A stretch of DNA of 64,000 nucleotides from a virus. Shown piece after piece: positions 48,101-56,568 of the stretch; position 1 is the first letter of the stretch; each line of letters opens with the position of its first letter. The notes under the pieces are model-generated. The model worked only from the letters and a program-made list of their open reading frames with translations, ran no database searches and had not been told where the DNA came from. The stretch is taken from IMG/VR virus record IMGVR_UViG_3300008954_000005, positions 91,723 to 155,722 of that record. One strand, written 5' to 3'. Position numbers and translations under genes: made by a program.

Positions 48101-50013
48101 CTGGAGGGGTACGCGGTGCACGCAACGTAGTGGCCAACGTCAATGTTCATATTGACCCACGTTGGTTGGTTGTAGTGCAAAATGAGATCGCATTCGTATG
48201 CGTCCGCGTTTACGTCAACCACGTCATCAGGGTCAGGGGCTGACCCAGCACCAGTCTCGTTGACCAGCTTACCCTCTAAGGAAACCCCTGGGCGTCTTCC
48301 GTACGTTTCGAAATCTACCCCGCTGTACGCTACCTCCTCGCCCTCGTCTGTAAGAACGGAGAGCTTCGGTCCACCAAACTCATAGATGTGCGTGTACTCC
48401 CGCATTGCGGAGTACTCAAGGTCAGGATCGAAAGCAAAGGCCTCTTCACCCTTGTACAGAATTCTCTCTTTGCTGGTGAGGAACGAGTCCTGCCGAGCGA
48501 TACCTAAATCTTCTGCCCCGTAATGGTCAAGAAGTGGGTAAACGACCAGCTTGTAAGGATGGAGATGTTCAGAGGTTTCTGGTCCGTCTTCCCTACTAAG
48601 AACCAAAAAGTCCCTTCCTGGGATCACAGAGGCGGGGACATCTAAAACATTGAAGTCGGTCGTAACGTGATCCGTAAAGGGTAGGTGTGCGCCAACAACA
48701 TAGTCTACGTCCTCGTTGGAACCGACTAGCTTGAAATCAGACCCCTGCTTAGAGTGCATGTTCAGTCCGTGCTTAGCGGAACTGGTGTAAACCGGCATCG
48801 GGTTCACACTATTAAACGTAAATATTGAGTCGGGCCTGGGGTACATCTCAAAGTCTTTTACACGAACATACAGGTCCCCATTCGTGTGCTCCTCGACAGC
48901 GTCAACCACACGGACTCGGCCAAGAAGCTTGTTCGTGAAGTACTGATTCCCATCCGCGAGCCGTACATATCGCGCAGATTTAATCGCGTTCTTGAGGTCA
49001 CCATCCCACCCGGAAGCAGGGGCCTTCATGAGAAAGGTGTTTGTGAAGGGGAAGGTCAGACTCTCACTCGTAGAACCATGCCCCTCGGCCACCAAAGGCA
49101 CGGTTGCCCAATCCATAGTCATATAGATCAAGTCACCGACAGCCTCACTAAGATCCAGCATGGGTTCACCCGTAAGGATGTCCCGCATCATTTCTGGTTG
49201 TCCGTAACCGATAACTTTAAGAGAAACTAAATCTGCGTACTGGTTGTACAGTTCTGTCTCGATACCCCTTTCGGTATTCAGGGAACGTTCCGACAGCGAG
49301 CGCTCGGCTCTGACTAAAAAGTCTTCGTTGGTCTCTTTAGTTACCCCGCCGCTCATAGCAGCTAGGTTTGTTACCCGAACTACCCCATCAATACCGTTTG
49401 CGAACTTAATCTTATTCTTGTCCACATTGGCAAGAACATCCGGCGCAGAGGATGAAACCGCTACGTCGATATACCAATGCTTCCCAGAGCGAATAAACGT
49501 CTCCTTAAAGTACGTTTTAGGGATATCCGGTTGGAAGTTGATGCCTGATGCTGTGGAAAATACTGTGGACGAGTCTAAAGCCACGGTTCTCGGAGTATTG
49601 AAGAAAAGCCTTACTGTGCCCCTGGCCTCTGCTCCGTAATTTCGAATTGTGAGAACATTGGAGAGTATTGCGTCCATCTCAAACTCGTTGAGACTCGGCG
49701 CGTTTGCTAAGGATTGCTGCTGCTTAAGAAAGTAAATCTCCCTACGCAACGGCTCCATAAGCATGATCAAAGGAGACACCAAAACGTCCCTAAGAACAGA
49801 CCCAGGAGAATTTACGTCTAGGTGAGGAAATTCATCCTCCAACCTAGAGATGATGTACGTCTCAATATTTACGGTAGTGGGGTCTGTAGCTAGACGCCGC
49901 ATTAAAGGATTAATGACCTTCTGGAACATAAGCGAGCCCTCGGACTCACTCAGGTTTGGGTCCAAATCGAGCAACCGCTCGGTCATAAATCTTTTTAGAT
50001 CTTTAATAGCCAT
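42172..50013 (-). CDS. Baseplate J-like protein with giant central insertion
   Basis: Of 2613 residues, the first 330 match the baseplate-J (T4 gp6/P2 gpJ-type) N-terminal region: a helical start (LKRFMTERLLDLDP), PLRREIYFLKQQ, then AMSGGVTKETNEDFLVRAERSLSERSLNTERGI. The C-terminal 130 also fit the family (ARHFFPAYPMMSIVCSGG, LFDLSSVLTRRGVTYTRFP). About 2000 residues of beta-rich Asp/Gly-rich sequence lie between, with no motif I recognise. It should form the wedge ring around the tail tip with the gp25-like protein encoded just upstream. Typical family members are several hundred to about 1200 residues, so this is exceptional. Confidence 0.78.
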   Translation of the reverse strand: MAIKDLKRFMTERLLDLDPNLSESEGSLMFQKVINPLMRRLATDPTTVNIETYIISRLEDEFPHLDVNSPGSVLRDVLVSPLIMLMEPLRREIYFLKQQQSLANAPSLNEFEMDAILSNVLTIRNYGAEARGTVRLFFNTPRTVALDSSTVFSTASGINFQPDIPKTYFKETFIRSGKHWYIDVAVSSSAPDVLANVDKNKIKFANGIDGVVRVTNLAAMSGGVTKETNEDFLVRAERSLSERSLNTERGIETELYNQYADLVSLKVIGYGQPEMMRDILTGEPMLDLSEAVGDLIYMTMDWATVPLVAEGHGSTSESLTFPFTNTFLMKAPASGWDGDLKNAIKSARYVRLADGNQYFTNKLLGRVRVVDAVEEHTNGDLYVRVKDFEMYPRPDSIFTFNSVNPMPVYTSSAKHGLNMHSKQGSDFKLVGSNEDVDYVVGAHLPFTDHVTTDFNVLDVPASVIPGRDFLVLSREDGPETSEHLHPYKLVVYPLLDHYGAEDLGIARQDSFLTSKERILYKGEEAFAFDPDLEYSAMREYTHIYEFGGPKLSVLTDEGEEVAYSGVDFETYGRRPGVSLEGKLVNETGAGSAPDPDDVVDVNADAYECDLILHYNQPTWVNMNIDVGHYVACTAYPSRYALAGDPNSFFDYLGELEDAGDLLQWQAWGRVKAVGYGDPWRLRVEGMDWSNLQEYHINSFSPQAEAEVTIEQPFSHWGYDASPWDVGAKVSLRSVLNGVHDAAEADIALDLTSQISSEGAQGKTFGITLDADHIAAQLEVQLPFGAIPGAGEDIGIAIIVEDHRERKYGYVNQDDTDEFIVLGTRAGDGVTAITVDDVVSLLDQARVQLSGHLAGADGQHIVTLEFNEDDTNVLADLISTATVASDAVPMDLRSIFYAAFADSTGAMKDHAFVDIIFFSTSDHNDQYSCVDDSSDSKVAAQDLIDAGSPSPTAMCEHIIAQINVAPHDTYFEAELNRPVPLTSDSSYLTDPCGFIVKSAHLGGKGNGGHVWVSQTMGSTGPSDEEEGFVSLSLWNGSYTSYTDTADYGNINGGFSGGFGPRKQVVGKEELDINDADATFDNDGVDQVDPDPDNVDNVSVPAPYLPFLDDEDVYGEESPYELAVTMVASDATALDGQIDAETSVITFSLANTPVAYPLLVGESPTVRILVEMILPNRDSDYVDPTSAATVPHRVRLVIEDDGSGNLVESSYWTNAGALAGVYDLTGKFLDTTGTNEINYATGQCRLTFLSTGDDGSDPGIVLDGWDITGGGSEDLEIGDLKPLYSGEHAGSTIKFYAAYTYVFSPYRLFWTVYRGMTEMLSPDGVVLPSWDEFQFLPAAKNPSVDLGTTYAPIHAPVNAQYFGDMSELSLGGSPSSGVWEGEISDFSGGANVYAYANRPIGTLTPFSGNDFKAVWIRLNKPFNLDHASIGGTPAEACLSASVANLVGTVGDGDEELRRTNYTAKRYLYEKTVDITPSDSDETSLVQPLSLPLVGGSTRLSDVDEDTPDVDLATNSLANLQGHGGFLIPHPMGKDYDTHFSSPAAAPDWCDDANDLLENQVVQLYNAHPTTGDDALINVSGIPGSTPFPGFFGGGLLVANNEVHIGGMTDVYLKPSTSTDTTTAPVFMQPEDPSTLFEEGGQILVAASDGVVNPSVQLSHFYSAELEAALANQFGSSPRPLDNLVLELLDPPSAELQPTHFRIVHSVAGGVKIDGAFPESLGLGFEHLRFRVVAECSTNLATPLIVLKKGTDLIVTENSQSAYSPSGYDFAAVPGSVEMFLYIDSEKNRGEYKITAINLNTLILEKAIQESDTGASYRIYTKQATAVQYPLVRVKSVSLSDSDNSGVSVPYRHPVDVVSSDFTGLNDDPMTQATFGVDGGQLSLEAVDLNLDGELDTDPETETELVKRACFTLENTINLAEYGVSLYDVLRLDSMDEEDRYWYVEGVIDGHWPVDDYLDASTTLADATSTDAGEVYVSGALTVRSVDAADWSGTIGAGDLFVLDDYAENGTFLIESVDVSGGFTLITIDITSNPEYSDDLNGWGVDATHRVLHYRALGKNNKLVLDRYKELPRATDALEFTLGHPSIGTGKVYFRDKTYFLAGPDTVFTYTNPATQKKSYLRPSPAESAGVFKSLYNTTDLTISNSLLADPDDTTRVIQSELVDFFKHGIQPGDKIQISSKVIWSDVFRGDTDLTGVEYEEDESLMVGGKTMAVDVNGSMRTCTFSGPNPMTLDDVVADMNRQLGDVLRADVYEFDPEGTPEQYVIRLSSANDLKLLTQGTIGILEQDGIRFVTQRDNTPDPRLIREFTVSKLEYEEPYTDFVTGDLVPAKYQLWMTKESAYGDAGDGKIKEYMQNEVTGGAWGSSGGGPGVKDFEEVFIEVYREKYQGVFPSELESDDSGLFSAVFRLTSYDPNITGGIVPDDTQLTVDGYTSLGYDIVVSNDNYSYSMGEDSSLRVTSVVLDVSDDSFEFVYEVAGSSVVINYDRAQVVHDVQNYLLNKTMRVVCNNPLARHFFPAYPMMSIVCSGGKLTNTELKDYISEFLSSLYPNKPLELFDLSSVLTRRGVTYTRFPQEASFLTYGADRKIRVARSKDIVFLGNQYHIMEDLTLVKVNGV

Positions 50014-50025
50014 AATTTTTACCCA

Positions 50026-51033
50026 CTAGAAATAGGTCGGTCCTGAAGATTCGTAGTTTTCTGCAAACTCCGCAACTTCGCTTATTATCATACTGAAAAA
50101 AGCGGCCCTACCTGCGTAAGTATTGAGTTTGATGGACAAATTCATCATCGTCGGATCATTTGGATCCAACTGTGCATTAAGAACCTGTACATCACTTAAT
50201 CTCTCATCCGCAGGCGCATTAGACATAATCTGTCTTGTCGACATTTGCTGGCCAACCTGAACAACGTTCATAATCGTTTTAGCTACCAACGTTTGAGGAG
50301 ACTTAGGGTTTACTCGTTGCCCCACCCAATTCTGCATATTACCGCCTAGACTCTTGTTAAATACATCCGACCCCGGTGTCGTAAGTAAACATTTCACGAA
50401 CTGTTGTACCAGCTTAAACGGGCCACGAATAATCCTAAATTCAGCCCCCATCATGTACTCGAAGAAAGTCTCTCGATTTATCCTCTTGGCTGTAGTGATA
50501 ACATCAACAGCGTGGATGTCTTTATCGTTCTCCGGAAGTGTCGTCAGAATCTGTGATGGAGACTTAATCAAGAAGGGCATCTCCTTATTATTCACCCGGA
50601 CCCTCACGGCCTTATCAAGGCTATGTCCATTTACGTAGAGAACCCCTGTGTCCAAAGTGATTCTCCGGGTTCCAGCAGGAGACATCGTAGACACGGTCTC
50701 CCCCTCATCCCAAACAATCGTATTTGTTTGTTGGTACTCTTCCCCTTCTTCAGTTGTGTACGCCCGGATAATTTGAACGTTATTAATGCCGCTAGCCACA
50801 TACCCGTAAGCGGTTCTACTGAAGTCGTGATCTTCTGTTTTCTTCAAAAAAGACGCCGGAATAGCAACCATTAAAGAACTAACTGACAGGGCGAAGAACT
50901 CGGAAGACACCCCATTTAAAAGAACGTCAGTAACACCAGCAACAGCAACGTCCTCGATCCGAACCATCACCCCCAACCGAACTGAGGTTAACTCGGCCAC
51001 CTCTCGCACATAAACTGCTTGCAAATCAATCAT
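50026..51033 (-). CDS. Baseplate protein with gp25/GPW-like C-terminal part
   Basis: In the 335-residue protein the N-terminal 150 residues are beta-rich (possible IPT/Ig-like). The C-terminal part has KLVQQFVKCLLTTPGSDVFNKSLGGNMQ and later ERLSDVQVLNAQLDPNDPTMMNLSIKLN. This matches the T4 gp25/GPW pattern in which a helix LLTTxG-D-F is followed by ER-x-VxV strands. Its place immediately before the J-like gene supports a baseplate wedge role. The likeness is by eye. Confidence 0.55.
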   Translation of the reverse strand: MIDLQAVYVREVAELTSVRLGVMVRIEDVAVAGVTDVLLNGVSSEFFALSVSSLMVAIPASFLKKTEDHDFSRTAYGYVASGINNVQIIRAYTTEEGEEYQQTNTIVWDEGETVSTMSPAGTRRITLDTGVLYVNGHSLDKAVRVRVNNKEMPFLIKSPSQILTTLPENDKDIHAVDVITTAKRINRETFFEYMMGAEFRIIRGPFKLVQQFVKCLLTTPGSDVFNKSLGGNMQNWVGQRVNPKSPQTLVAKTIMNVVQVGQQMSTRQIMSNAPADERLSDVQVLNAQLDPNDPTMMNLSIKLNTYAGRAAFFSMIISEVAEFAENYESSGPTYF

Positions 51034-51452
51034 TAGACTGCGCCCGAATCTTCGTTATCTTCTGTAACGGCGAGGTCACTCACATTCTCAGCATTTGCTG
51101 CTAAACCTATGGCTCCGCCGCTCTCGGCGCTTGCCCCCTCATCAGTTCCCAAGAGAAGGCCCCAAATATAATTCACCTGCGATATCTTTGTCCTTGTGGC
51201 AATGGTTCCTGGGATAAAGGCATCAGAGTCCTCGTCTTTCGAATCATCTGACCCGATAACATTTAGCTTGTCGTCAATCACTTCAGCCAAGGAGTACCCC
51301 ACGAAATAATCGTGTGTCCTCGCGTATGCCCTAATTGACGCGAGCGCGTCTTCAAGCATAGAAGCAATTTTCATCTGAGCTTTGTACTCAGCCGATGCGC
51401 CAGCGAGAATTTCTCGTTGGTTTTCTTCTGGTCGTGTTGCGTCGTCTGACAT
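51033..51452 (-). CDS. Hypothetical late protein, 139 aa
   Basis: The protein is acidic, with a helical centre (EYKAQMKIASMLEDALASIRAYARTH) and a low-complexity Ala/Glu/Asp tail. It overlaps the gp25-like start by one base and follows the 985-aa gene by 2 nt, so it is co-translated with baseplate genes. No family is recognised. Confidence 0.55.
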   Translation of the reverse strand: MSDDATRPEENQREILAGASAEYKAQMKIASMLEDALASIRAYARTHDYFVGYSLAEVIDDKLNVIGSDDSKDEDSDAFIPGTIATRTKISQVNYIWGLLLGTDEGASAESGGAIGLAANAENVSDLAVTEDNEDSGAV

Positions 51453-51454
51453 AA

Positions 51455-54412
51455 TTACCCCAAATAATCGTCCCTGGGCGGGCCTTTGATCTCTACGTTA
51501 TTGTCCTCACCCCTCTGGACGTAGTCCGTAAGAACATTAAATCCTGCTCTTGTCTCAACGCTAGCCACATTTGATCCAAATAGATTAGCTGCTTGATCTA
51601 GCATAGATTCAACGTCTCCTTGACTGGCAATCTCCTGCGGAGTTAGCTGAGGTACTCTGGAAAAGTTGGCTCCCAGTAGCAGGTCAGACATTACTGTCAG
51701 TTTTTCCTGCTTTAAGTACTCTAACAGCATGTTTACCGTGTTTACCACGTGTGCATCATATTTTAGATAGGTATTCCTTAGCGAGGAAATGGTGTCCAAC
51801 AAGGCGAGTGTTTGGCTTACAAAACGTCCCTGCGCAGAACCGGAAGTGGCGTATGTGTTAGCTAACCCCGCATACTCCTCCGCGCTGATCTGGCTTAAAT
51901 CAGACGTGGTCTGGATCATCCCCAGACGTAGCTCGTTAAAGCTAGCTGCCCCTAAAGCCTCGATACGTAAATTTTGGAAGGGGTACTGGTGGGACACCTC
52001 ATCATTTATTACAATGGTAATATTGGTCCCCTCAACAAACCCAACGCTACCGATTTCCCGGTACTGGCCTGGAGCCACCTCCTCCGATACTACGTCTCTC
52101 GGTTTGATGTTATATGCGGGGAGCGTTGCTACGTCTGTTAAGCTGACAGTACTCCCAAGGGACACCGACAGAGAAAACCCCGTCTCAGACCCAGAGAACC
52201 CCAACGCCTCTGTCTCTACCGTTAACGCACTCTCAGATTCCGAGTTAACGGAAGATAGCCGTATCTTATCTCTGGTAACCCTTACCGTGCACGAAACCTG
52301 TGCAGAGTAATTTACAGCGGTTCCTGAGCTTGAAATAGACAAGGGGGGTTCGGGAGAAAGCTTAGCGTACTTAGTGCTTTCTCCTGTGGTGCTATCTACG
52401 ACCTCCTCTATAGCGGAAACTTTACTGTGCCACCCAACGGAGGTCTCATACACATCATCCCCAACAGCAGTGTCCTCAGGAATCTCTATCAAGTACACCC
52501 CAACACCACTATCAAGCCCCTCCTCCCAAGAATACGCTGTTCCATAAGCCCCAGAACCTACCCTGGCCCGATTAACAGTAAGCCTTGTAAGCTCATCGGC
52601 ATCAACCAGAACTAGTGCAGAAAACGGGGTATCGGACCCAAAGTGGTTGCCAACCAAAGAATGCGAAAGGCCCAAAAAGTCGTTGATAGTTGTGGGAACC
52701 CCCACATACCTTGGGGCCTCTATTCCTGTGTTAACAGCTAACTGGGTAATCTCTGGGAAGGTGACTCGCGCAGCACTCCCCCCATACGCCTGTTTCGCTG
52801 TAACAACCAACTTAGCCCCGTCGACCGAAAACTCTACGGGAGACTCCGTTTCTTCAGAAGTACCGGTAGAGGTTGTCTTAAACCACGTTGTTGCCACCGA
52901 ATCATTTAGCAGCGTCCGTAGTTCTTCTACAGTACTAATCATCACTGGGTACGAGTCAGTGTCTTCCTCCATAGGCTCGTCCATCACTGCGGCGTACCTG
53001 TAGTTACCGACAATAACTTCAAACGTATTGAATCTCGTAGACTTGTTTATGTAGTCCTCCCAAGAGGTAATATTAGCCGCCTCCCAATTCACCATCGACC
53101 CTATCGCTAGGTAGGTATACGTACAATGAACGCTCCCGTGAAAGTAGTAATCGTGTGTGGGGGTGATGTCTTCTAGGGATTGGTAGACGCCGTCACCAGC
53201 GGCGATGGAAAGGCTTACTGCCCCATATTGGTACTGGATGCCACCGATCTTCACGGAAGGATCCGTCATCAAGACTATCTTTCCTTCTGTGTGCACGCCC
53301 GGATAGGTTTCCCCATCAGACTCGTCCATTGCTTCATATGTGAGAATGTCACCAGTACCCTCGTCCTTTACTGAAATGATGATTCTGACAGTCCCCGGCA
53401 CAATGGGGGTCTTTAAATAGACAAGCTGCATATGGAGTAGCTCACCTACTTTATCGACCGCATCGAGACCCTCAATCATCGCACCAGACTCCGAGCGTTC
53501 AAGGGTGGGCGTAAAAGACAAACTACCCGTACCGGCTAGCGCAGCCTCCACACGAACGTTTGGTATTCCGGAGCCATCGGCAGAAATCTGGGCCATGGCG
53601 TCACCGACGTCGAGCACGATAAAGGGGTCGGTCCCCCCATCGAGAACAGCACTGTCCCCAGAAAGCGTAGTAACCACCCCTTCGTACTTCGGTACTGTTA
53701 TGTCTCTCTTTGGTTTAGCGGCGTGCTTAATAAGCGACGAAGAGATCGCTGACTCTAACAAGACCTGCTGTGGGTCTGCTCCCCCATTTACTATATTAGT
53801 ATCCATTTGAGAGAGGGCGGTTCGCGTCTGTAACGACGAACTCACCGACTCATAGTCTGCGTTCATGTAGGAAGAGACGCCCCCAGTAAAGCTCTTTGCC
53901 GCAGCGACAATACTCGGCAGGTTGAGTCGAACTTTGCTCGCCACCTCTTTTATTTTCGCCTTAGCCGTAGAAGCGCTAGTCCCCATAATCAAGGCCCCAG
54001 AGGAAGCCTGATTATTACGAATCATATCAGCAGTTTTAGTCTCAAGCTCTGCAATAAGCAGGTCTCTCCTTTTTGCCCCCGCTGTCGTTATCTCCTCCAT
54101 AAGGGAGGCTATTTCCGCAAGCTTTCTAGGGTCTGTAGTGGCTTCCTCTTGGTGTGCGTACGAAGACAAACGCACCGCTTCCAAAAGCTCTGTAAGCAGC
54201 TTAGAGCAGGCGATTACTTCACGATTTCTGTGTAGCCCCAAAAGAGCGTAAACAGAGTCTACATCTGAATTTACACACCGGTAGATGTAGTCTTTCGCGC
54301 TATCTACGAGGTCATCTGCGTTTTGGACACCTCGTCGATTTAGGATCTCTAGCGACGTAGAGAGTGCTTCCCTTCCCTGATCTAGCTCCTCACTTGAATA
54401 TTTACCAGTCAT
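51455..54412 (-). CDS. Large hypothetical virion protein, 985 aa
   Basis: ATG 54412 with GGAG upstream is preferred to 54454; it overlaps the previous stop by 11 nt. Residues 1-200 are helical, with coiled-coil-like stretches (KLAEIASLMEEITTAGAKRRDLLIAELETK). The middle is Ser/Thr/Val-rich beta structure. The last 180 residues are helical again (TLALLDTISSLRNTYLKYDAHVVNTVNMLLEYLKQEK). The helix-beta-helix layout resembles baseplate or hub components, but no domain is identified. It is not a clear tape measure because the centre is beta-rich. Confidence 0.5.
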   Translation of the reverse strand: MTGKYSSEELDQGREALSTSLEILNRRGVQNADDLVDSAKDYIYRCVNSDVDSVYALLGLHRNREVIACSKLLTELLEAVRLSSYAHQEEATTDPRKLAEIASLMEEITTAGAKRRDLLIAELETKTADMIRNNQASSGALIMGTSASTAKAKIKEVASKVRLNLPSIVAAAKSFTGGVSSYMNADYESVSSSLQTRTALSQMDTNIVNGGADPQQVLLESAISSSLIKHAAKPKRDITVPKYEGVVTTLSGDSAVLDGGTDPFIVLDVGDAMAQISADGSGIPNVRVEAALAGTGSLSFTPTLERSESGAMIEGLDAVDKVGELLHMQLVYLKTPIVPGTVRIIISVKDEGTGDILTYEAMDESDGETYPGVHTEGKIVLMTDPSVKIGGIQYQYGAVSLSIAAGDGVYQSLEDITPTHDYYFHGSVHCTYTYLAIGSMVNWEAANITSWEDYINKSTRFNTFEVIVGNYRYAAVMDEPMEEDTDSYPVMISTVEELRTLLNDSVATTWFKTTSTGTSEETESPVEFSVDGAKLVVTAKQAYGGSAARVTFPEITQLAVNTGIEAPRYVGVPTTINDFLGLSHSLVGNHFGSDTPFSALVLVDADELTRLTVNRARVGSGAYGTAYSWEEGLDSGVGVYLIEIPEDTAVGDDVYETSVGWHSKVSAIEEVVDSTTGESTKYAKLSPEPPLSISSSGTAVNYSAQVSCTVRVTRDKIRLSSVNSESESALTVETEALGFSGSETGFSLSVSLGSTVSLTDVATLPAYNIKPRDVVSEEVAPGQYREIGSVGFVEGTNITIVINDEVSHQYPFQNLRIEALGAASFNELRLGMIQTTSDLSQISAEEYAGLANTYATSGSAQGRFVSQTLALLDTISSLRNTYLKYDAHVVNTVNMLLEYLKQEKLTVMSDLLLGANFSRVPQLTPQEIASQGDVESMLDQAANLFGSNVASVETRAGFNVLTDYVQRGEDNNVEIKGPPRDDYLG

Positions 54413-54734
54413 CACCAAACTCCATGCCGCGTAGCCTCCGGGCGTCATCCTCACCCAGCTTCATGATCTTACTTCTGACCAAGCTAGAGTCTAGGTCCAG
54501 TATGTCACAAACGGACTCAAAAGAACTTAACGCGTCTGTCTCGTCTGAGAATATCCACTGCTCTGCATCCTTACCTATTTTTCGGAGTTTAGTCGTCTCG
54601 TGTTCTTTGTATAGAACATAATCCACCGCCGCTCTACGCACAACAGCAGCCCATAAACGAATAAACCAAGGAGTTGGTCTTCCCGAATAGGTCTGCGAGT
54701 ATTCTGCGGTTAGATCAGTTACTGACGGTGACAC
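54402..54734 (-). CDS. Small phage protein with helix-turn-helix-like C-terminus
   Basis: GTG 54734 with GGGGAG 6 nt upstream gives 110 residues; an ATG at 54812 would overlap the previous gene by 98 nt. The product has FIRLWAAVVRRAAVDYVLYKE, then DAEQWIFSDETDALSSFESVCDILDLDSSLVRSKIM. A helical repeat followed by WI...SFE-VC-LDLD-x-R is a pattern I know from small phage proteins encoded near head or terminase genes, perhaps DNA-binding. The function is not established. Confidence 0.55.
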   Translation of the reverse strand: MSPSVTDLTAEYSQTYSGRPTPWFIRLWAAVVRRAAVDYVLYKEHETTKLRKIGKDAEQWIFSDETDALSSFESVCDILDLDSSLVRSKIMKLGEDDARRLRGMEFGDDW

Positions 54735-55677
54735 CAAGGGCTCCCCGAATCGTAGGCTCAGGGGAGATGGTGATTCCACTTCCTGTTCCTGGCTCGACTC
54801 GGGCAACTTCAACCTCTGCTGTTCCTGCGGACAGACCCTCTACTATAAGAGTAGAGTCTGTCAACGACATGCTAATAACTTCATCATCAGAGTTACTAAG
54901 CAGGACATCTAGAACGCCGTCAAGTTTTAGATTACTTCTATACGTAGTTTTTAGCGTAAGCTCGGCTGTCTGGCCGACACTCAAAGCGATAGTGGGGGTA
55001 TTATAGGTTAATACAGCCCCAACAATTTCACCTGGAGCGTCCACCACCGTATACTCTATTCCGTCCACTACGGGAAATATGACATCTGGTAAATGGGCCG
55101 ACGCGGCATCAGGGACTTGAATCTCTCTCAAGATATTCTCGTACCCCTCCATGTAAACGCTATAAAATTTTTCCCTCAATAAGTCTACAGAAGCAAACCC
55201 GTCCGAGTCTGTTTTCACAATCCGAACACGAGGAATGAGCAGGTGAGACCTACTATTACCCGCATAGTATATTAAATTAGGTAGTGCTGTTTCAGCTTCC
55301 GAAAAGCGTATCGTTAATTCCTGAACAGGAACCCCATACGGGTCGATAAAATAACCTGAACATCTACATAAGTGCTCATCTGTAGCCACGGCCAGCGCGG
55401 TATCATTTATAACAACATCAAATACATGGGGATCTGTATCGACCACCTCAACGGTCTGAAGATTCCCGTCAGATATCGTGGCTCCAGAGGGCGGTGTAAG
55501 ATGAATCTCATACTCATCTACCGCCTGATCTCCTAAAAATACTATGCCGTCTGCATCAGTTAATCCGCCTGTAATGGCGGCAAAGGTGCTAGGTAGGTGG
55601 AGAGATACGTACACATTGGCAAGCGGGTCTCCACCGCCACCAATCTCTGACCTGCAATGTACGTATACGTCTGCCAT
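54715..55677 (-). CDS. Ig-like virion protein with C-terminal Big_2-like domain
   Basis: The 320-residue protein has an N-terminal carboxypeptidase-regulatory-like beta domain (DPLANVYVSLHLPSTFAAITGGLTDADGIVFLGD). A second domain (CRCSGYFIDPYGVPVQELTIRF through IVKTDSDGFASVDLLREKFYSV) is shared with the 415-residue protein at 58389. A bacterial Ig-like (Big_2) domain follows (TIALSVGQTAELTL, STLIVEGLSAGTAEVEV). It is probably a surface-exposed virion protein. GGGGAGAT lies just before the ATG. Confidence 0.65.
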   Translation of the reverse strand: MADVYVHCRSEIGGGGDPLANVYVSLHLPSTFAAITGGLTDADGIVFLGDQAVDEYEIHLTPPSGATISDGNLQTVEVVDTDPHVFDVVINDTALAVATDEHLCRCSGYFIDPYGVPVQELTIRFSEAETALPNLIYYAGNSRSHLLIPRVRIVKTDSDGFASVDLLREKFYSVYMEGYENILREIQVPDAASAHLPDVIFPVVDGIEYTVVDAPGEIVGAVLTYNTPTIALSVGQTAELTLKTTYRSNLKLDGVLDVLLSNSDDEVISMSLTDSTLIVEGLSAGTAEVEVARVEPGTGSGITISPEPTIRGALGVTVSN

Positions 55678-55679
55678 CC

Positions 55680-56537
55680 CTATCTCCCCGAAGTAGTCCG
55701 GATTGATCTCATCGCGCCTGTCCCGTACTGATTAGGTCGGTAAGCTCCTCCGCGCTGTTGCGCTTGTGGGATTCCTGGAGCCCGACCACCCAGGGCCTGC
55801 CGCATGACGCCTTGACCCCTCGCTGTGTCTCGGGCTTGTCCCGGAGCCATCGCTAAGTCCAGCCCAGCAAGGCCTATCGCACCGCCTCGTAGTGCCTTGC
55901 GACCTCTGCTCAGGGTGTTCCAGGCCTGCGCTCCTTGACCACCAGCGCCTCTGCCCCACGTCCGTGCACCTGGGGAAGCGATGCGGCCAGTCATAGTAGT
56001 TCCTCTAGACCCAAGCATCCCGATTTGACGGTTAATTGGGTTCACCGGAGCCCGCGCAAATGTGTGTGTACCAGCTTTAGCAGCACGGCCCATTCCACGG
56101 ACACTTGACGACAACGCTCTAACGCCCGTTAGACCCTGTTTTGCGCGACGGGCTGCTTGAACACCCCTTGCTACTCTGTATCCACGATAACCGAGCATTG
56201 CGGCGCGGCCAAGACCAGCGGCCACATTCAAGCCGGGAACAAACATCGCACCGGTGAGAGCAATGTCAGCCCAGTTATTTTTAACGAAATTACCAGCACT
56301 TCTCATCCAACCCGGCGCTCTCCACGCCATCTTCACAAACTCTGGGTCGACGTCGTGTAGCTCTTGGATAAAGGCAACCTTGGTAGTCCAATCCAAAGCC
56401 TTCTCCTGTACGGAAGCAGACTTGGTCATGGCCTTCTTGTTAAAAGCCCTCGCCAATCTAAGGCGCAACTCAGTAGGAATACCATCATTTAGGGCAACGC
56501 CCCAGGTCTCCTCTTGTGCTGTTTTAATCATGTCGCT
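55680..56537 (-). CDS. Basic Arg/Gly-rich internal-type virion protein, 285 aa
   Basis: ATG 56537 with GGAG upstream is preferred to TTG 56552. The N-terminal 85 residues are helical and contain several hydrophobic-x-K-x-A motifs (MIKTA, MTKSA, TTKVA, FVKMA). A hydrophobic stretch (ADIALTGAMFVPGLNVAAGLG) is followed by a long Arg/Gly/Ala-rich region. The end QYGTGAMRSIR is shared with the 607-aa neighbour (RYGTSAMRALR). Such basic, partly hydrophobic proteins often sit inside the head and are ejected with DNA; that role is inferred. Confidence 0.6.
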   Translation of the reverse strand, partial: SDMIKTAQEETWGVALNDGIPTELRLRLARAFNKKAMTKSASVQEKALDWTTKVAFIQELHDVDPEFVKMAWRAPGWMRSAGNFVKNNWADIALTGAMFVPGLNVAAGLGRAAMLGYRGYRVARGVQAARRAKQGLTGVRALSSSVRGMGRAAKAGTHTFARAPVNPINRQIGMLGSRGTTMTGRIASPGARTWGRGAGGQGAQAWNTLSRGRKALRGGAIGLAGLDLAMAPGQARDTARGQGVMRQALGGRAPGIPQAQQRGGAYRPNQYGTGAMRSIRTTSGR

Positions 56538-56568
56538 CATTACTTTCTCCAATAAACCTTAGACATAG

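Noticed and set aside
51455-54412. Tape-measure protein
   Set aside because: It has only short helical ends and a long beta-rich centre, unlike the continuous helical repeats of tape measures.
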